Positions 1 through 10,264 of a stretch of DNA of 64,000 nt are shown here, one piece after another. Below the pieces are notes generated by a model that saw only the letters and a program-made list of their open reading frames with translations, did no database searches and had not been told where the DNA came from. Position numbers and translations under genes: made by a program. The stretch's first letter is position 1; each line of letters opens with the position of its first letter. Origin of the DNA: Nostoc sp. 'Peltigera membranacea cyanobiont' 210A (GTDB lineage: Bacteria; Cyanobacteriota; Cyanobacteriia; Cyanobacteriales; Nostocaceae); contig NZ_NOLJ01000002.1 of the NCBI RefSeq assembly GCF_002246015.1, forward strand, positions 402,174 through 466,173. Direction: 5' to 3'.

Positions 1-195
1 CTCACTTAACCGAGAACTGCTATATATAAAACATTAGCTAATTTAAAACTAAAAAAGTCGTTATAAATATCCATTTTAAATAGATAAAATTTGAATTTTT
101 ATATTAAAACCCTATTCTTTTAACACCATGTTTTACAGCCACCATGATGAGTTTAGATATTAAGAGTAGTCAAAAAAATTGGAGCGCAGTATAAC

Positions 196-759
196 ATGAA
201 GAATGCTTGGAGGCGTTGGATTACAACCGTTAATCTAGCTGCAATTGCACTAATGCCGACGCTGATATTTTTAGCATTCTCTCATCGGGCAACAGCAGAC
301 GATCCAGGAGCGTGTTACATGATAACTTCCTCTGGTAAAACCGTTGGATTGGGAAGGATTTGTGGCAATATCATAGCCGCACCTTCAGACAATAGAGTTT
401 TTCGAGTCTCAATCAAACGCCGTTTTGGTGGAACTCCTGTGATTGATGTCACCTTCAACGACAAAAAAACCTTTGAAATGATTGTAGATACAGGTGCTAG
501 TGGAACCATTATCACTCAAGATATGGCTAATACACTGAAACTACAGGCTACAGGTACAATGCAAGCCCAAATTGCTGATGGTAGTGAAGTAAAATTCTCA
601 ACCAGTAAGGTAAAATCTATTGCAGTAGGTGGAGTTACAGCCAATAATCTTCAAGTAGCGATCGCACCAAAAGCAAGCATCGGGCTACTAGGTCACGATT
701 TCTTTGGCAACTATGATATTAAAATTCTGGAGAAAGAGGTAGAATTTCATCACCGCTAA
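196..759 (+). CDS. retropepsin-like aspartic protease, secreted or membrane-anchored
   Basis: 187-residue protein of the clan AA (TIGR02281-like) retropepsin family, which has one aspartate per chain and is expected to act as a dimer. An N-terminal hydrophobic stretch at residues 12-29 after Arg/Lys looks like a signal peptide or anchor, so the protease domain should be outside the cytoplasm. The catalytic triplet Asp-Thr-Gly is at 98-100 within VDTGASGTIIT, and the second family motif, GLLGHDFF, is at 163-170. The ATG at 196 follows a GGAG about 11 bases upstream. The substrate is unknown. The gene stands alone ahead of miaB with a 140-bp gap, so no operon is implied. The family call is secure; the role is not. 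Confidence 0.85.
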   Translation: MKNAWRRWITTVNLAAIALMPTLIFLAFSHRATADDPGACYMITSSGKTVGLGRICGNIIAAPSDNRVFRVSIKRRFGGTPVIDVTFNDKKTFEMIVDTGASGTIITQDMANTLKLQATGTMQAQIADGSEVKFSTSKVKSIAVGGVTANNLQVAIAPKASIGLLGHDFFGNYDIKILEKEVEFHHR

Positions 760-902
760 TGTTTGCAACTTCTTTCGATTTTTACTATTGAAATATCAAA
801 AGGAATGTGAACCAAGGTACTCAGCACTCCTGAAGCAGCTTAAGAGCGTTATAGAATAGAAAGAAACCTTACATACATTACGCTGATTCAGCAGAATTGC
901 CC

Positions 903-2267
903 ATGACCACTTCTAAACGCCAATATCACATTACTACTTTCGGTTGTCAGATGAATAAAGCTGACTCAGAGCGCATGGCTGGCGTTTTGGAAGACATGGG
1001 CTTTGAGTGGTGCCAAGACCCGAATCATGCAGATGTGATTCTCTACAATACCTGCACCATTCGGGATAATGCTGAACAAAAGGTATATTCCTATCTCGGC
1101 AGACAAGCAAAGCGTAAACATGAGCAGCCTGATTTAACCCTCATTGTTGCTGGTTGTGTTGCCCAACAAGAAGGCGAAGCGTTGTTGCGGCGAGTGCCAG
1201 AATTAGACTTGGTAATGGGGCCACAACACGCCAACCGTCTGAAAGATTTGCTGGAGTCAGTATTTGAGGGCAACCAAGTTGTCGCAACCGAAGCAGTTCA
1301 CATTATTGAAGATATCACCCAGCCGCGACGGGATAGTACAGTAACAGCTTGGGTAAATGTGATTTACGGCTGTAACGAACGCTGCACCTATTGCGTAGTT
1401 CCCAATGTGCGCGGTGTCGAACAATCTCGCACGCCGTCAGCTATCCAGGCTGAAATGGAAGAATTAGGACGGCAAGGTTACAAAGAAATTACTCTACTCG
1501 GTCAAAATATTGATGCTTACGGTAGAGATTTACCTGGAGTGACAGCAGAAGGTAGGCATCTGCACAACTTTACAGATTTGCTTTATTACGTGCATGATGT
1601 GCCGGGGATTGAAAGATTAAGATTTGCTACTAGCCATCCTCGTTATTTTACCGAGAGATTAATTCAGGCTTGTGCTGAGTTACCCAAAGTGTGCGAACAC
1701 TTCCACATTCCCTTTCAATCTGGGGATAACGAACTTTTAAAGGCGATGGCGCGGGGTTATACCCATGAGAAATATCGCCGGATTATCGATACCATTCGGC
1801 GGTATATGCCAGATGCCTCCATTAGTGCCGATGTAATTGTCGGTTTTCCTGGGGAAACAGAAGCACAGTTTGAAAATACCCTGAAACTGGTAGAAGATAT
1901 TGGCTTTGATATGTTGAATACAGCAGCATATTCGCCGCGTCCAGGGACACCAGCCGCTTTGTGGGACAATCAGCTGAGTGAAGAAATTAAAAGTGATCGC
2001 CTACAACGGCTCAATCATCTGGGAAACTTGAAAGTAGCAGAGCGATCGCAACGTTACTTTGGACGCATTGAAGAAGTTTTAGTAGAAGACCAAAATCCTA
2101 AAGATCCAACCCAGGTAATGGGACGCACTGGTGGTAATCGTTTGACCTTTTTTAGCGGTGACATCAAAGAACTCAAAGGGCAGTTAGTAAAGGTAAAAAT
2201 TACCGAAGTTCGTCCTTTTAGCTTAACGGGCGAACCAGTTGAAGTGAGGCAAACTGTTTTGCACTAA
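903..2267 (+). CDS. miaB: tRNA-2-methylthio-N6-dimethylallyladenosine synthase MiaB
   Basis: Radical-SAM methylthiotransferase that adds a methylthio group to N6-isopentenyl-adenosine at tRNA position 37. The N-terminal MTTase domain has its three cluster cysteines in [17 protein letters not shown] and AGCVAQ. The radical-SAM motif is [11 protein letters not shown] (CxxxCxxC). A TRAM-like domain forms the last ~65 residues, including the MGRTGGNR segment. The length of 454 residues is normal for the family. The frame can also open at a TTG at 897, but the ATG at 903 starts the sequence two residues later and is preferred. A secreted hypothetical gene follows after 29 bp on the same strand and may be co-transcribed. 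Confidence 0.97.
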   Translation: MTTSKRQYHITTFGCQMNKADSERMAGVLEDMGFEWCQDPNHADVILYNTCTIRDNAEQKVYSYLGRQAKRKHEQPDLTLIVAGCVAQQEGEALLRRVPELDLVMGPQHANRLKDLLESVFEGNQVVATEAVHIIEDITQPRRDSTVTAWVNVIYGCNERCTYCVVPNVRGVEQSRTPSAIQAEMEELGRQGYKEITLLGQNIDAYGRDLPGVTAEGRHLHNFTDLLYYVHDVPGIERLRFATSHPRYFTERLIQACAELPKVCEHFHIPFQSGDNELLKAMARGYTHEKYRRIIDTIRRYMPDASISADVIVGFPGETEAQFENTLKLVEDIGFDMLNTAAYSPRPGTPAALWDNQLSEEIKSDRLQRLNHLGNLKVAERSQRYFGRIEEVLVEDQNPKDPTQVMGRTGGNRLTFFSGDIKELKGQLVKVKITEVRPFSLTGEPVEVRQTVLH

Positions 2268-2296
2268 GAAGCATTTGAAGATTATACCCCTGACTT

Positions 2297-2917
2297 ATGA
2301 TTAAGTTACCGCAAACGATTCCAGTTCTTCTTTTTGGGGCTAGCTTGGCTATAATTTCCCCTCAAGTTTGTGCTGCTTTCACTGTTCAAGAAATAGCTAT
2401 TCTTGCTCAAGCATCAAGCGATTTGCCAATGGTCAAATCGGCTGGACTGTCCCCTGATATGGATGTACCTTGGTCGAAAGCCGTAAAAATTGTTGACCCC
2501 TTTGAAGGGGAGTTTGTTGGAGTTTTCGACCGCAATTCCTTAGGTGGCTATTTGTTCCGTGAGGGTTCAACGCAAGTTATTAGTTTGTGGACACCTTCGA
2601 GTATTCGAGTACTCGTAACAGTAAATTCGGGTCAAGCAAGGTCTTCTTTCTACACCGCAGGTCGTGTTTATCCCAGACCTGACTATCTTAGATTTGTCAC
2701 GACTAAAAAAGTAGATAAGCTTTTGCTCAAGGTCAGAGAAAAAGTTTTTCAATTAGACGGTTCAACCGGCACGTTTGCTATCAGTAAAGAATTAGCCACT
2801 GCTTTGAAAAATGCTCCAGATGAGAATTTAGATATCAGACTAGTCTTAGAAGGAGGTCAAACTGTTGATAGCGAAATTGGTAAAGGGACGGTGAAAGCTT
2901 GGCGAATTATTTATTAA
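2297..2917 (+). CDS. secreted protein of unknown function
   Basis: 206 residues, not recognised. Residues 1-27 form a clear signal peptide: Lys at 3, a hydrophobic core, and a predicted cut after Val-Cys-Ala-Ala. The mature part has no cysteine and is rich in beta-prone segments, such as the stretches around 85-110 and 120-150. It ends close to a KAWRIIY sequence. The gene begins 29 bp after miaB on the same strand, so it may ride on the miaB message, but no functional link is evident. The ATG at 2297 has no strong ribosome-binding site. The signal peptide and normal codon use make a real gene likely. Confidence 0.7.
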   Translation: MIKLPQTIPVLLFGASLAIISPQVCAAFTVQEIAILAQASSDLPMVKSAGLSPDMDVPWSKAVKIVDPFEGEFVGVFDRNSLGGYLFREGSTQVISLWTPSSIRVLVTVNSGQARSSFYTAGRVYPRPDYLRFVTTKKVDKLLLKVREKVFQLDGSTGTFAISKELATALKNAPDENLDIRLVLEGGQTVDSEIGKGTVKAWRIIY

Positions 2918-3003
2918 GCGATCGCATTTTTCAGCCAAGTATTTTCTATGTTTAATAAAGAAAAAACCTCTCCGTTATCATCAAAAATTAACTGGTAAAA
3001 CTT

Positions 3004-3122
3004 ATACCAATTAGAAAAAATACCAATTGGAAAAAATAATGCGACAAATAGACCATTTGTACAGACGCGATTCATCGCGTCTTTACCCAAGGATGTGTTG
3101 CAATCATTAATTGAATTGGTAT
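3004..3122. repeat. composite dispersed element bounded by ATACCAATT/AATTGGTAT
   Basis: The segment starts with ATACCAATTA and ends with its complement AATTGGTAT, giving short terminal inverted repeats. Inside is a near-perfect 16-bp tandem repeat at 3004-3036 (TACCAATTAGAAAAAA, then TACCAATTGGAAAAAA). There is also a palindrome at 3063-3082, AGACGCGAT-TC-ATCGCGTCT, which recurs elsewhere in the window. No transposase is encoded. It looks like a small non-autonomous element or nested repeats lying between two convergent genes. Confidence 0.55.
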
Positions 3123-3133
3123 TATTTATAGAT

Positions 3134-4111
3134 TTAATAAGAACGAACATTGTTAGAAGTAAGCCTGATTAATTCTTCAACATTGTTGGAGATTGTATTG
3201 CAAATAGTATTTAAAGGTAAGTCATTAGGATCAAACCCAAAAGGTTCTTCGATTTCTGAGCCAATTTGTTCAATGCTTAATAATGTAAAACTTACAAAAG
3301 CCATTACTATACCAGTCCACCAATTTAAAAAGCTCACAATTTCCAAAGGTAATATAAGACAAAAAATTAATAACAGTTGTCTGAGTTTAATAGTATATAT
3401 CAAAGGCAGCGGCGTTTTTAAAATGCGTTCGCAACCACCTAAAATATCGACTAAATCATCTACACAATTATGCAGAGTAGTTAATTGATACACATTTAGA
3501 CAATTTCGGTCATGCTGATACTGCAAGTAATCTCCTATCCAATAAGCAATTTGTAGTGGCGGATGATCGCTATCTTGGAGGTGTAAATATTGTTTTTCAG
3601 ACATTAATGATGCCAACTGAGTGTCTAAAGGCACCGATCTTAGATGTAACTTCATTGCAACTGCAAAAGCAGTTACTAACCGAAGCATTGCTTCCTTTTC
3701 TAATTTATCTTGTGGTGTCTTCTCTTTAACTATTATCGCAATTCCACGAGTTAAATTACGCGATGTATTAACTAAAGCTCCCCATAGTTGACGACCTTCC
3801 CAAAATCTATCATGGGCTGTATTTGTCCGAAAAACTAATAGTAATGTAAAGCCAATATTAAAGCTTAAAACAGCATTAGTAAGAATATTACTGGAATCTG
3901 AAAATGCGATTGGTAATCCTAAATGAGCTAAAAATGATATGAAAGTACCATATATAGTACAAAAAATTACCCAAGGAAGAATAATAGAGATAATTGACCT
4001 TTCAAGCCTAAGAGTTACTTGAAGCCAATTCAGCTTTTCGCCTTTGTAAAGATGATACTTGTCTCTTAAAGAGTTTTTAGAATTATTTTGAAAATAGTTA
4101 GGTTGTTTCAT
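3134..4111 (-). CDS. bestrophin family ion channel
   Basis: 325-residue bestrophin-like membrane protein (the former UPF0187 family); bacterial members form pentameric ion channels. The cyanobacterial/plant branch is linked to thylakoid anion flux, so that role here is inference. Hydrophobic segments lie near residues 38-62, 76-95 and 245-280. The family motif FRTNTAHDRFWEGRQLWG lies at 94-111, and the conserved acidic stretch IGSEIEEPFGFDPNDLPL is near residue 290. The ATG at 4111 has no obvious Shine-Dalgarno sequence. It is a single gene, convergent with the 2297 gene, with a repeat element in the gap. Confidence 0.9.
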   Translation of the reverse strand: MKQPNYFQNNSKNSLRDKYHLYKGEKLNWLQVTLRLERSIISIILPWVIFCTIYGTFISFLAHLGLPIAFSDSSNILTNAVLSFNIGFTLLLVFRTNTAHDRFWEGRQLWGALVNTSRNLTRGIAIIVKEKTPQDKLEKEAMLRLVTAFAVAMKLHLRSVPLDTQLASLMSEKQYLHLQDSDHPPLQIAYWIGDYLQYQHDRNCLNVYQLTTLHNCVDDLVDILGGCERILKTPLPLIYTIKLRQLLLIFCLILPLEIVSFLNWWTGIVMAFVSFTLLSIEQIGSEIEEPFGFDPNDLPLNTICNTISNNVEELIRLTSNNVRSY

Positions 4112-4349
4112 ATTGGTAAGATTTGAAGATTACATCAATTAGCAAACTAACTTTTTTAGCTAAATATATCTTGCTTAAGTAAGATATGTGCAAAACATAG
4201 GTTTCCAAATAGTCACTATAGTGTAACTATAATAAACACAAATTATAGTTGTAACATTGAAATTTATTTCTGTGAACCATCTTTAGGTAGGGAAATTCAA
4301 TACTGTCTTCCAATTCTTCACCACAAACCTGATTTTCTGCTTATATTGA

Positions 4350-5011
4350 TTAAACTTTGATATTAAGCCAGGGAGTTACCCAATTTTAGATGTCCGTTTT
4401 GAGGAAAAGCATTATTGGGTGAAAGGTTATGCAAATACTTTTTAAAATGACAAAACTATATCATTACTAGATGATATAGTTGGAACTTATTTTAATAAAG
4501 ATTTAGCAACAGTATTTACACAAGTTGGCATTGAAAGTATCAACGTTACCGAAATCAATCGGCAAATTCTCAAAAAAGTAATACTCACTTAATAGTTACT
4601 AGAGTCTGTTGGAGGTAAAAGCGATCTTGCTATCAATAAAGCTGATAATATTAAAACTATTAAGACGCGATCGCATTAGCTAGGCTACATATCAGACGTA
4701 GACGTAGGTTGGGTGGAGCGGAGCGCAACCCAACTGATTATCAGGATGTTGGGTTACGCAAAGCCTCCACCCAACCTACAATTTTTTTGCAACATTAAAG
4801 CCATGACAGTCCATTACAAGACTACCGGGATTTTTCAGAAATCAAATATGATTCCTATAATATTAAAACTATTAAGGCGCGATCGCATTAGCTAGGCTAC
4901 ATATCAGCAGGCAATCCTAACAATGCAGACAGAGACAGAAAACTATTTGACGCGATCAAATTATTTCAATCAATTATTGTTGGTCGCAGTACTGTTAATG
5001 GTGATAGATGA
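4350..5011 (+). pseudogene. decayed coding sequence of unknown family, split by a hairpin insertion
   Basis: A single reading frame from 4350 gives protein-like sequence (GSYPILDVRFEEKHYWVKGY, then SLLDDIVGTYFNKDLATVF) but is broken by stops at about 4434, 4590, 4593 and just before 4681. After the second copy of a 51-bp direct repeat, the frame resumes as AGNPNNADRDRKLFDAIKLF and stops at 5011. The frame shifts across the insert by 212 bp. Removing 212 bp joins ...LGYIS to AGNPNN... in one frame, which shows that the hairpin cassette went into a former gene. I do not recognise the family, and no start codon was found. Codon use and side-chain pattern support a once-real protein. Confidence 0.6.
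4645..4907. repeat. 51-bp direct repeat flanking a large imperfect hairpin
   Basis: Positions 4645-4695 and 4857-4907 are the same 51 bases with one difference (A/G). Between them are inverted arms: 4704-4734, beginning GTAGGTTGGGTGGAG, and 4748-4779, ending CTCCACCCAACCTAC. These are separated by 13 bases and can form a stem of about 30 bp. The hairpin type is a dispersed cyanobacterial repeat. The direct repeat could be an unusually long target duplication, or a duplication that carried the hairpin with it. The cassette interrupts the decayed gene around it. Confidence 0.75.
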
Positions 5012-5056
5012 GTTTAATCTTTAAACTCTCCTCAACCAGGCAGTGGGTTAAAAAAT

Positions 5057-6418
5057 TTATAGTTTCTGTCCTGCATAAATCGATCGCACTTCGCCATTAC
5101 GTCGGATGACTGCTTCGCCATTACTGACATCTACTAGTGTCCAACCGCTTGAGCCGATACTTTCACCCATATTGATGCGGCGAGTCACACCATCAATTTT
5201 AAACAAAGCGGCAGATTTGTTACCCAACTCTAGCAATCCTTCTAAGGTATTACTCGGAGCAACTGCGATCGCAGTTGCCGGATATACTTGTTCCTGAGTA
5301 ATAGTTGGTTCTGACTCTGGTGCGAGTGCAGCACGCAATGGAACTACTGGTAATGCAGGCAGAGGCTTGGGTGTTTGGCGCACGGTAATGGGTGCAGTTT
5401 TCGCAGCCACCGGTTTGAGTTCGGCTCGTACAGCCGCAGCTAACATATTGACGCTTACAGGCTTGGCAGCTTGTCGAACTGTATTCAGGGCAGTTTTCAC
5501 AACATTAGGTTGAGATACCCGTAACGCACTGGCAACTTGTGGTAAAAGTGTGGGCGTCCCCGGAATGGCTGGAAGGGCGTAGCGCATTGGTGACGGCGCT
5601 TGATAAACGGGGACATAGATGCGCTCAACAACGCTTCCAGAACGATTGGGGGCTGGTGGTATATTATTAGCTAGAAGTGGAAGTGCTGGTAGATTACCAG
5701 TTGCTTGTTGGCGACCAAGGGCTATTTGGTTAGTATTTGCCTGACTGGAGAATCCTGGATTGAAAGATTTTTGATTGCTTTTTGCTCCTTGCTTATCTAT
5801 AACAGCCAGGGATTGGAGCATATAGTCAACTAACTCTGCCTCTATTTCTGTTTTTACCGGCAACTGTGCTTGCGGTTGCGGCAGCAAAAGCGCTGACTCA
5901 GGCAATTTGTTATTTAAAAGATATACAACTCCAGACTGCACCAAGTAGATCGTACTAGCGATCGCCACGCCTAAAGTTGTTCCTACAATCAGCAGTTTGC
6001 CCAAAATCAAACTAGTTTTTTGACGCTTTCTACTAACTGATTTAACAGTAGAGGTGTCAAATACAAAGGTACTCAATTGCTTGTGGTTATCTTGAGCAAC
6101 TGACTGTACTCCTTGATTCTGTGTGTTCGGTAAGATAATCTGTGGTATCGTAACTGTTTGCAGAGGCACGTATTCTGGAGGCGATTGGCGTTGAGCTTGG
6201 GCGGAAACTCCAGCAACAGAGTGGCTCGATCTGTTCTGACTACTGTGCCTAACAGTTTGAGAAGGTAGATTACCACTAGCATCCAGAATGTAGTCGATAT
6301 CGGCAAAGAGTTCATCCATTAGGCCATCAGCATAGTTTTCTATCGACCAAGGCTCGTTGGTGATTAAGTCTTCTGATGGTTCTGGTACTATGAGACGGGT
6401 GCTGGCTTCTTGTAACAT
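5057..6418 (-). CDS. single-span membrane protein with PilP/GspC-like C-terminal domain
   Basis: 453 residues. The cytoplasmic N-terminus (1-135) is low complexity and polar. One transmembrane helix spans about 136-160, just after a Lys/Arg-rich patch (SRKRQKT). A long Pro/Ala/Val-rich periplasmic linker follows to about 390. The final ~60 residues (LEGLLELGNKSAALFKIDGV, then RINMGESIGSSGWTLVDV and RRNGEVRSIYAGQKL) resemble the small beta domain of PilP/GspC, which links inner-membrane and outer-membrane parts of type IV pilus or type II secretion machines. This assignment rests on pattern only. No pilus genes lie nearby, so the gene is an orphan. The start is the ATG at 6418. Confidence 0.7.
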   Translation of the reverse strand: MLQEASTRLIVPEPSEDLITNEPWSIENYADGLMDELFADIDYILDASGNLPSQTVRHSSQNRSSHSVAGVSAQAQRQSPPEYVPLQTVTIPQIILPNTQNQGVQSVAQDNHKQLSTFVFDTSTVKSVSRKRQKTSLILGKLLIVGTTLGVAIASTIYLVQSGVVYLLNNKLPESALLLPQPQAQLPVKTEIEAELVDYMLQSLAVIDKQGAKSNQKSFNPGFSSQANTNQIALGRQQATGNLPALPLLANNIPPAPNRSGSVVERIYVPVYQAPSPMRYALPAIPGTPTLLPQVASALRVSQPNVVKTALNTVRQAAKPVSVNMLAAAVRAELKPVAAKTAPITVRQTPKPLPALPVVPLRAALAPESEPTITQEQVYPATAIAVAPSNTLEGLLELGNKSAALFKIDGVTRRINMGESIGSSGWTLVDVSNGEAVIRRNGEVRSIYAGQKL

Positions 6419-6880
6419 AGACGTTCTGGGTTGTTGCTTGGACGAGGAAACGCCACCCCTACTGCCTGAAAATTAGGATTATCAGAGGAGGCAGCAGGTA
6501 GAGGGCAGTTCTTACTGAAGGAAAGAAGTATGAATAAAAACTTTAGTCCTGGGTGATTACCCTGTTTAAAAAGAAGAATTGTATTGAGAATGTATCGGGC
6601 AAGATACAAACAGAGGAGCCGCTCCGCCTCCGGTCTTGCCCCAATCCTATGCAGTTGTGCGTGGGTTACTCCTGCGTGGTTGTTGAGCGTAGTCGAAACA
6701 CTGCCTCCTGAATATAATGAAACATCCAATCCCCCATCTGATTGAGATAAGTTGATTGAGTGTTGGTATTAAACTCAACTTTCATCTGGGGATTGTTGAT
6801 GATGCCACTACTAATCTTTATGTCATCTATCATACCAATCTCTCTCCCTACTACTATACTCAGTCTTTATCAAGCTTGTG
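6419..6880. other. gene-free stretch with dispersed repeat fragments
   Basis: About 460 bp between two minus-strand genes. It contains a GTTGTTGAGCGTAGTCGAAAC segment near 6680, a sequence commonly repeated in Nostoc genomes, and GC-rich pieces around 6612-6640. A 113-codon minus-strand frame runs through it but has no protein-like features and is built partly from the repeat. I see no promoter or terminator that I can defend. Confidence 0.4.
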
Positions 6881-8803
6881 TTAAGCTAACGCTGGAAACT
6901 CTGACTGGCTCTTGCTTCTACGCAATTCTAGATATAATAATAAGGCGTTAATATCCGCTGGGTTTACACCACCTATACGTGCAGCTTGACCAAGGGTGAG
7001 TGGTTTTATGTGAGTCAGCTTTTCCCGTGCCTCTTTAGAAAGAGTATCAATTGTTGTATAGTCTAAATCCCCAGGTAACTGGCGGTGAGCTTGGCGGGCA
7101 ATTTGGTCAATTTGATTTTGTTGCCTAGCGAGATAGCCAGAATACTTGATGTCAATTTCTGCGCCTTCTTTCTCGGCCCGGTTCAGGTTGGGGTTTCCCA
7201 GTCCGAACCTGTCGAGATCAACGTAATGTAATCCTGGACGCCGTAACAAGTCATTGAGGGTAATCGAACCTTTAATTGCTTGTTGGGTATCAGATGCGAT
7301 CGCTATTCCAATTTCATCATGTTCTTTAACTCGTGTGGCTTGCAATCTTTGTTTTTCTGTGGTAATGTTACCCTGTTTTTTGGTAAACATATCCCAGCGG
7401 CGATCGTCAATTAAACCAATTTCCCGCCCCAAGGGTGTCAGGCGTTGGTCGGCATTGTCAGAACGCAATAGCAATCGGTACTCTGACCTACTGGTGAGCA
7501 TCCGGTAAGGTTCTCGCAGGTCTTTTGTACACAGGTCATCAAGTAGTGTCCCAATGTAACTTTGCTCGCGGGCAAACACAATCATTTCTTGAGAGCGAAC
7601 AAATCGAGCTGCGTTAATTCCCGCCACCAGCCCTTGAGCAGCAGCTTCTTCATAACCTGTAGTGCCGTTAATCTGCCCAGCACAAAACAGTCCCGCAATC
7701 TTCTTAGTCATCAGTGTGGGGTAACACTGAGTTGCTGGTAAATAGTCATATTCCACAGCATAGGCGGGACGCAGCATCACACATTTTTCTAAACCGGGGA
7801 GAGTCCGCAACATTTGCAGTTGCAGATTTTCTGGCAACCCTGTAGAAAACCCTTGAATATAAAGTTCGGGTATATCCCTTCCTTCCGGTTCAATAAAGAT
7901 TTGATGGCTTTCCTTATCGGCAAAGCGGACAATCTTATCTTCAATGCTGGGACAATAGCGCGGCCCTTTGGCTTCCACCCAACCGCCATAAACTGGCGAC
8001 AGATGTAAATTTTCTTGAATCAGGCGATGGGTTTCGGCGGTTGTGCGGGTGATGTAGCAAGGCATCTGTTCCCGTTCTACCCAAACATCTGGGTCAAAGC
8101 TAAACCAGCGCACATCTTCATCCCCTGGCTGGATGAGCATTTTACTATAATCCACTGATCGCTTGTCTACCCGTGCTGGAGTTCCAGTTTTAAGTCTGCC
8201 GGTTTCAAATCCCAGGCGATTTAGGGTTTGTGTCAATCCTTCAGCTGCAAATTCTCCAGCACGTCCAGCTGGCATTGATTTGTTACCAACCCAAATTTTG
8301 CCGCCCAGGAACGTGCCAGTTGTCAAGATGACTGCTTTACATTGGAACCCTACACCAAAATAAGTTTCAACACCGATGACTTCACCGTTAGCACCCAGCA
8401 CTAAGTCTGTTGCCATACTTTCACGGATTGTCAAGTTATCTTGGTTCTCAACAATATTTTTCATCACCGCTGCATATTCGCGCTTATCAGTCTGGGCGCG
8501 TAATGCCCAAACAGCAGGCCCCCGTGAAGAGTTGAGGATACGTTTTTGTAAGTAGGTGCGGTCTGCTACTTTACCAATTTCGCCGCCGAGTGCATCTACC
8601 TCATGAGTCAACTGCGATTTCGCCGGGCCACCCACCGCTGGGTTACAAGGTTGCCAAGCGATTTTATCCAAGTTGAGCGTCAATAACAGGGTACGACAAC
8701 CGAGGCGTGCAGAGGCAAGAGCTGCTTCGCAACCGGAGTGACCTGCACCGACGACTATGACATCAAAAGCGTCTTGGAATTCAACGGAATTGTGCATGGT
8801 CAT
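6881..8803 (-). CDS. mnmG: tRNA uridine-5-carboxymethylaminomethyl modification enzyme MnmG (GidA)
   Basis: FAD-dependent partner of MnmE; together they modify U34 in the wobble position of several tRNAs. The N-terminal Rossmann motif [19 protein letters not shown] binds FAD. The conserved blocks [32 protein letters not shown] and [20 protein letters not shown] are all present, and the C-terminal helical MnmE/tRNA-binding part is complete. The frame is open 30 codons further upstream to 8893, but the extension ([15 protein letters not shown]...) is not family-like. The ATG at 8803 or the one at 8797 gives the usual ~640 residues; I chose 8803. The gene is monocistronic here, not next to mnmE. 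Confidence 0.96.
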   Translation of the reverse strand: MTMHNSVEFQDAFDVIVVGAGHSGCEAALASARLGCRTLLLTLNLDKIAWQPCNPAVGGPAKSQLTHEVDALGGEIGKVADRTYLQKRILNSSRGPAVWALRAQTDKREYAAVMKNIVENQDNLTIRESMATDLVLGANGEVIGVETYFGVGFQCKAVILTTGTFLGGKIWVGNKSMPAGRAGEFAAEGLTQTLNRLGFETGRLKTGTPARVDKRSVDYSKMLIQPGDEDVRWFSFDPDVWVEREQMPCYITRTTAETHRLIQENLHLSPVYGGWVEAKGPRYCPSIEDKIVRFADKESHQIFIEPEGRDIPELYIQGFSTGLPENLQLQMLRTLPGLEKCVMLRPAYAVEYDYLPATQCYPTLMTKKIAGLFCAGQINGTTGYEEAAAQGLVAGINAARFVRSQEMIVFAREQSYIGTLLDDLCTKDLREPYRMLTSRSEYRLLLRSDNADQRLTPLGREIGLIDDRRWDMFTKKQGNITTEKQRLQATRVKEHDEIGIAIASDTQQAIKGSITLNDLLRRPGLHYVDLDRFGLGNPNLNRAEKEGAEIDIKYSGYLARQQNQIDQIARQAHRQLPGDLDYTTIDTLSKEAREKLTHIKPLTLGQAARIGGVNPADINALLLYLELRRSKSQSEFPALA

Positions 8804-9186
8804 ACTTACAGGATCGGCAAGCTTAGAGTTCTTTTCAATTTTAACTGTTCCAGTGGTTTCATGGATGTAACTTTCTAATAAAAAAGTTATCAAATTTACT
8901 AGTACTCAATTAAAAGCAAGGTTTCATTTTTTTAACTTTAGTAGGAAGTGAAAAATATGATTTTTTAAAATTTGTGACAACATTCCGGTTTGGCGATCTT
9001 AGCTATTGTTCATATCGTTAGCCAAGATAAATTAATTTATAACTCGTATGTATTAGATATTTTCTCGAACTTGGATGAAACTATAGTTCAATACCGATAA
9101 ATCATCTGTGATTTTAATTTAGTAATAATAGATATTTTCTAAAAGCTTTTTAATTTTATTCTTAAATCACCAAATAACTATTTAAA
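8804..9186. other. AT-rich divergent intergenic region
   Basis: About 380 bp between the divergent genes mnmG and the VanY-like gene, so it must hold both promoters. It is very AT-rich, with several TATAAT-like hexamers (for example around 9040-9060 and 9120-9135), but none can be singled out. No hairpin, repeat or small ORF stands out. Confidence 0.35.
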
Positions 9187-10056
9187 ATGAAACTCACCCT
9201 CAAAAATCAAAAAAATATTCCTAGGTTTATTAGAAAGACAAGTTTCATCAGTATCGTTATATTGATGATTTTTGTATTAGTAGCTAGCAATGAGATTACC
9301 CACCACAAAGTTGCTAGAACTGCTCAACCATTACAAGAATGCTTGATTAATAATTCATTACCTTGTATAGATACCTCTAAAACAACATCAGAACCATTTA
9401 TTCCCGATCCAAAATTAGATGCTAAACAGCGTTTTTTATCTGCGATCGCTAGAAAATTAACCACAATTCCCCAGCCTAGTACTTATGAGTATACTTTGCT
9501 GCAAAGCTATGGTGCAGTATTCGTAAATCCAGATATTGGGATTAAATTGCCACAAAAAAATATCTTTGTTAATGAACAAGAAACCCAAGAGTTTCAAGCT
9601 ACTTTAACAATGGGTCATGTTGATGGCACCAACGACTGTTACTTACAAAAATCGGCGGCTGATGCTTTAAATAAAGCGCGAATCCAGCAACAGATTCCGC
9701 TAAAATCTGGTTATGGCTCTGGTGATTGTACTCGCACTTTCAATACTAATTTAAAATTTTGGAATAAATATGCTAACAATCAAGTCTTAGCAAAAGTTCA
9801 ACAGGGTAAAGAAACAAAAATTCTCGGTTTAGTTGCACCCCCTGGAACTTCACAACATATATGGGGATTAGCAATTGATTTACGCGTAGGCAATAAAGAG
9901 CAAAGAAAAGCTCTTAATCAAAATGGTTGGTTTCAAACTGTAGAAAATGATGTTCCACATTGGACTTATGTGGGTTTATCTGAAGAAAACTTACCTCTGT
10001 TTGGTTTTAAGAAACAACCTATTCGAGGGATTACCTATTGGATTACGCCACTTTAA
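9187..10056 (+). CDS. D-alanyl-D-alanine carboxypeptidase, VanY/M15B family
   Basis: 289-residue zinc peptidase expected to trim the terminal D-Ala from peptidoglycan stem peptides in the periplasm. A signal-anchor helix at residues 18-34 follows a basic N-terminus. The M15 zinc motif SQHIWGLAID is at 222-231 (His224, Asp231), and the third ligand is His258 in VPHWTYVG; canonical VanY proteins have a PWH-type motif here. Cysteines at 52, 60, 151 and 181 could form disulfides. The gene starts at ATG 9187 in an AT-rich leader without a strong ribosome-binding site. A 15-bp-stem hairpin follows 150 bp downstream. Confidence 0.85.
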   Translation: MKLTLKNQKNIPRFIRKTSFISIVILMIFVLVASNEITHHKVARTAQPLQECLINNSLPCIDTSKTTSEPFIPDPKLDAKQRFLSAIARKLTTIPQPSTYEYTLLQSYGAVFVNPDIGIKLPQKNIFVNEQETQEFQATLTMGHVDGTNDCYLQKSAADALNKARIQQQIPLKSGYGSGDCTRTFNTNLKFWNKYANNQVLAKVQQGKETKILGLVAPPGTSQHIWGLAIDLRVGNKEQRKALNQNGWFQTVENDVPHWTYVGLSEENLPLFGFKKQPIRGITYWITPL

Positions 10057-10206
10057 TTCTTAGATAGCATGAAAACTTGTTAATACTAACCGAAAACTAA
10101 CTTAAACGATTAAAATATCTGTTTAATAAAAATAAAAATCCAGTTAGTCTTTAGAAAAAGTACAGGTAGTTTGGTAAATAAAACTTTTTTATCTTTAGCT
10201 CCGTTC

Positions 10207-10243
10207 TTCAACTCTTGTAAATACTACTTTTACAAGAGTTGAA
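10207..10243. terminator. 15-bp perfect hairpin between convergent genes
   Basis: Arms 10207-10221 (TTCAACTCTTGTAAA) and 10229-10243 are exact complements with a 7-base loop. The hairpin sits between the convergent 9187-10056 and 10265-11227 genes. There is no clean T-run on either side, so it could be a weak bidirectional terminator or a 3'-end protector. Confidence 0.5.
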
Positions 10244-10264
10244 CAAAGAGTATCCTAACGACTG

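Noticed and set aside
2914..3150. 78-codon minus-strand frame
   Set aside because: It runs through the composite repeat and palindrome at 3004-3122 and has no protein-like pattern.
6388..6729. 113-codon minus-strand frame
   Set aside because: Overlaps the start of the 5057-6418 gene and uses dispersed repeat sequence; composition is not protein-like.
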